A stretch of 7,015 bases of DNA from CAZIXN01 sp039180415. GTDB lineage: Bacteria > Planctomycetota > Phycisphaerae > Phycisphaerales > Phycisphaeraceae. The stretch lies in the NCBI GenBank assembly GCA_039180415.1, contig JBCDDH010000114.1, forward strand, positions 1-7,015, given 5' to 3'. Positions 6,347 to 7,015 of this stretch are shown one piece after another (within the stretch, counting starts at the first letter, position 1; each line of letters opens with the position of its first letter). The notes under the pieces were generated by a model. The model made no database searches. It was not told the DNA's origin and saw nothing but the letters and a program-made list of their open reading frames with translations. The translations under genes and the position numbers were made by a program.

Positions 6347-6850
6347 CTAAGGCGTTTCTGGAGTAAGGGTGCGGGATTCACCGTGGTACGTCACGACGAT
6401 GCGACCCGGTTCGATCCGGTCGATGGTGGCCTCATCGACCGTCGCTCCCAGCGGGTGCATCGCGATCCGACCGTCGGCGCTGCGCAGGAGGGCCTGCGAG
6501 TTGCCCGGCTCGAGGATCGTGCCCACCAACCGCAGCCTCAAGGGCGGGGGCGGGGGCGGGACGATCACCGCCGGTGGCGGGTCGTAGAGCGGTCGCCGCA
6601 ACGGTCGCGTCGCAGCAACCCGCAAGGCCTGGACCTGATCGTCATTGACTTCGGTTTCGACGTGTCCTGCGTTTGCCATGGCGGACGTTCTGGATGATGC
6701 CGACGTACTCGCTTGTACGTTTCGGGAGACTGCCGAGCCGTGGATGGTTTGAACGGACAGACCGACGACCCACCACGCAGGCGCAGTGACGGCGGTCAGG
6801 GCGGCTGCGACCCAAAACAGGCGACGCAATCGGCGTGGAGTCCAATGCAA
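6347..6850 (-). CDS. Short GspC/PilP-like protein
   Basis: The product has 167 residues from TTG 6850. A basic N-terminus (RRLRRLFW) leads into one membrane helix (about 12-32), a Ser/Thr/Ala-rich linker, then a proline-rich segment (about 91-103) and a final domain (about 104-160). That domain matches the GspC HR / PilP pattern: LRLVGTILEPGNSQALL, a short strand IAMHPLG, then IDRIEPGRIVVTYHGESRTLT. In type II secretion this domain contacts the outer-membrane secretin and ties it to the inner-membrane platform. The PDZ or coiled-coil part found in many GspC proteins is absent. TTG 6850 has GGAG 6 bases upstream. TTG 6868 would add six residues, and the frame stays open to the window edge without ATG, GTG or TTG, so the start is uncertain. 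Confidence 0.75.
   Translation of the reverse strand: MHWTPRRLRRLFWVAAALTAVTAPAWWVVGLSVQTIHGSAVSRNVQASTSASSRTSAMANAGHVETEVNDDQVQALRVAATRPLRRPLYDPPPAVIVPPPPPPLRLRLVGTILEPGNSQALLRSADGRIAMHPLGATVDEATIDRIEPGRIVVTYHGESRTLTPETP
6542..6560 (+). repeat. G-rich simple repeat encoding a proline run; G-quadruplex motif
   Basis: The + strand reads GGGCGGGGGCGGGGGCGGG, four G runs with one-base loops, a strong predicted G-quadruplex. On the coding (minus) strand it gives alternating CCG and CCC codons for six prolines in the GspC-like linker. The G-rich strand is the transcription template. Confidence 0.6.
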
Positions 6851-6918
6851 ACGTAGCTCCGGAAACAAGTCGATCCACTTTCGACCGTCGGCCCATGTCC
6901 GGTCGAAACAACCGTAAT

Positions 6919-7015
6919 CTACCAGCGGAATCTCACCGACCGCGTACTTTGCGCCTCTCCAAAAGATTCGGCAGTCTCGGATACCCCCTGGGGCCCCAAA
7001 GCGACCGAAGACTCC
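6919..7015 (-). CDS. Possible C-terminal end of an upstream operon gene (partial)
   Basis: One minus-strand frame enters from the right edge and ends at TAG 6921-6919, giving 31 residues that finish with STRSVRFRW. The composition is rich in Ser, Ala, Glu and Thr, as in exported or pseudopilin-like proteins. A second frame ends at 6933, and the frame of the GspC-like gene is also open to the edge, so the coding frame cannot be settled from this window. No family can be named. By operon logic a pseudopilin or other secretion component would fit. Confidence 0.3.
   Translation of the reverse strand, partial: ESSVALGPQGVSETAESFGEAQSTRSVRFRW

Overview
The window looks like a GC-rich bacterial chromosome segment, most probably from Planctomycetota and perhaps a Phycisphaerae-type lineage. 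This is inferred from the style of the RHS core, from a DUF1573/rhodanese/MauE gene set, and from a stripped-down type II secretion-like operon. No rRNA or other marker is present to confirm it. No tRNA, rRNA, CRISPR array or intact insertion sequence was recognised.

Layout. Bases 2-703 (+) hold the C-terminal end of an RHS/YD-repeat polymorphic toxin: a GC-rich core, the DPFGL cleavage-type motif, then a Cys-rich tip of about 150 residues with clearly lower GC. Its stop overlaps the start of a 157-residue unrecognised protein (696-1169), which by position is the candidate immunity protein. A 374-base region without a convincing gene follows (1170-1543) and contains a short inverted repeat.

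Bases 1544-3287 (+) are a tightly coupled three-gene operon with two 4-base stop/start overlaps: a secreted DUF1573 protein with a Cys-Gly-Cys motif, a membrane-anchored rhodanese, and a MauE/DoxX-type membrane protein with a Cys-Gly-Cys-Phe-Gly motif. The arrangement suggests a thiol-redox or sulfur-handling system at the cell envelope. That function is inferred, not shown.

Bases 3486 to about 7015 (-) form a convergent operon. In transcription order it runs: possible C-terminal tail of an upstream gene (7015-6919), GspC/PilP-like protein (6850-6347), GspL/PilN-like protein (6251-4800), GspM/PilO-like protein (4803-4141), and a TPR lipoprotein (4109-3486). GspC, GspL and GspM homologues build the inner-membrane platform of type II secretion or type IV pilus machines. 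The TPR lipoprotein could be an accessory or pilotin/PilF-like factor. The secretin, ATPase and pseudopilins would lie outside the window.

The two halves converge on a 198-base intergenic gap (3288-3485) with no clear terminator. The most interesting material is the AT-richer toxin/immunity cassette and the Cys-motif trio.
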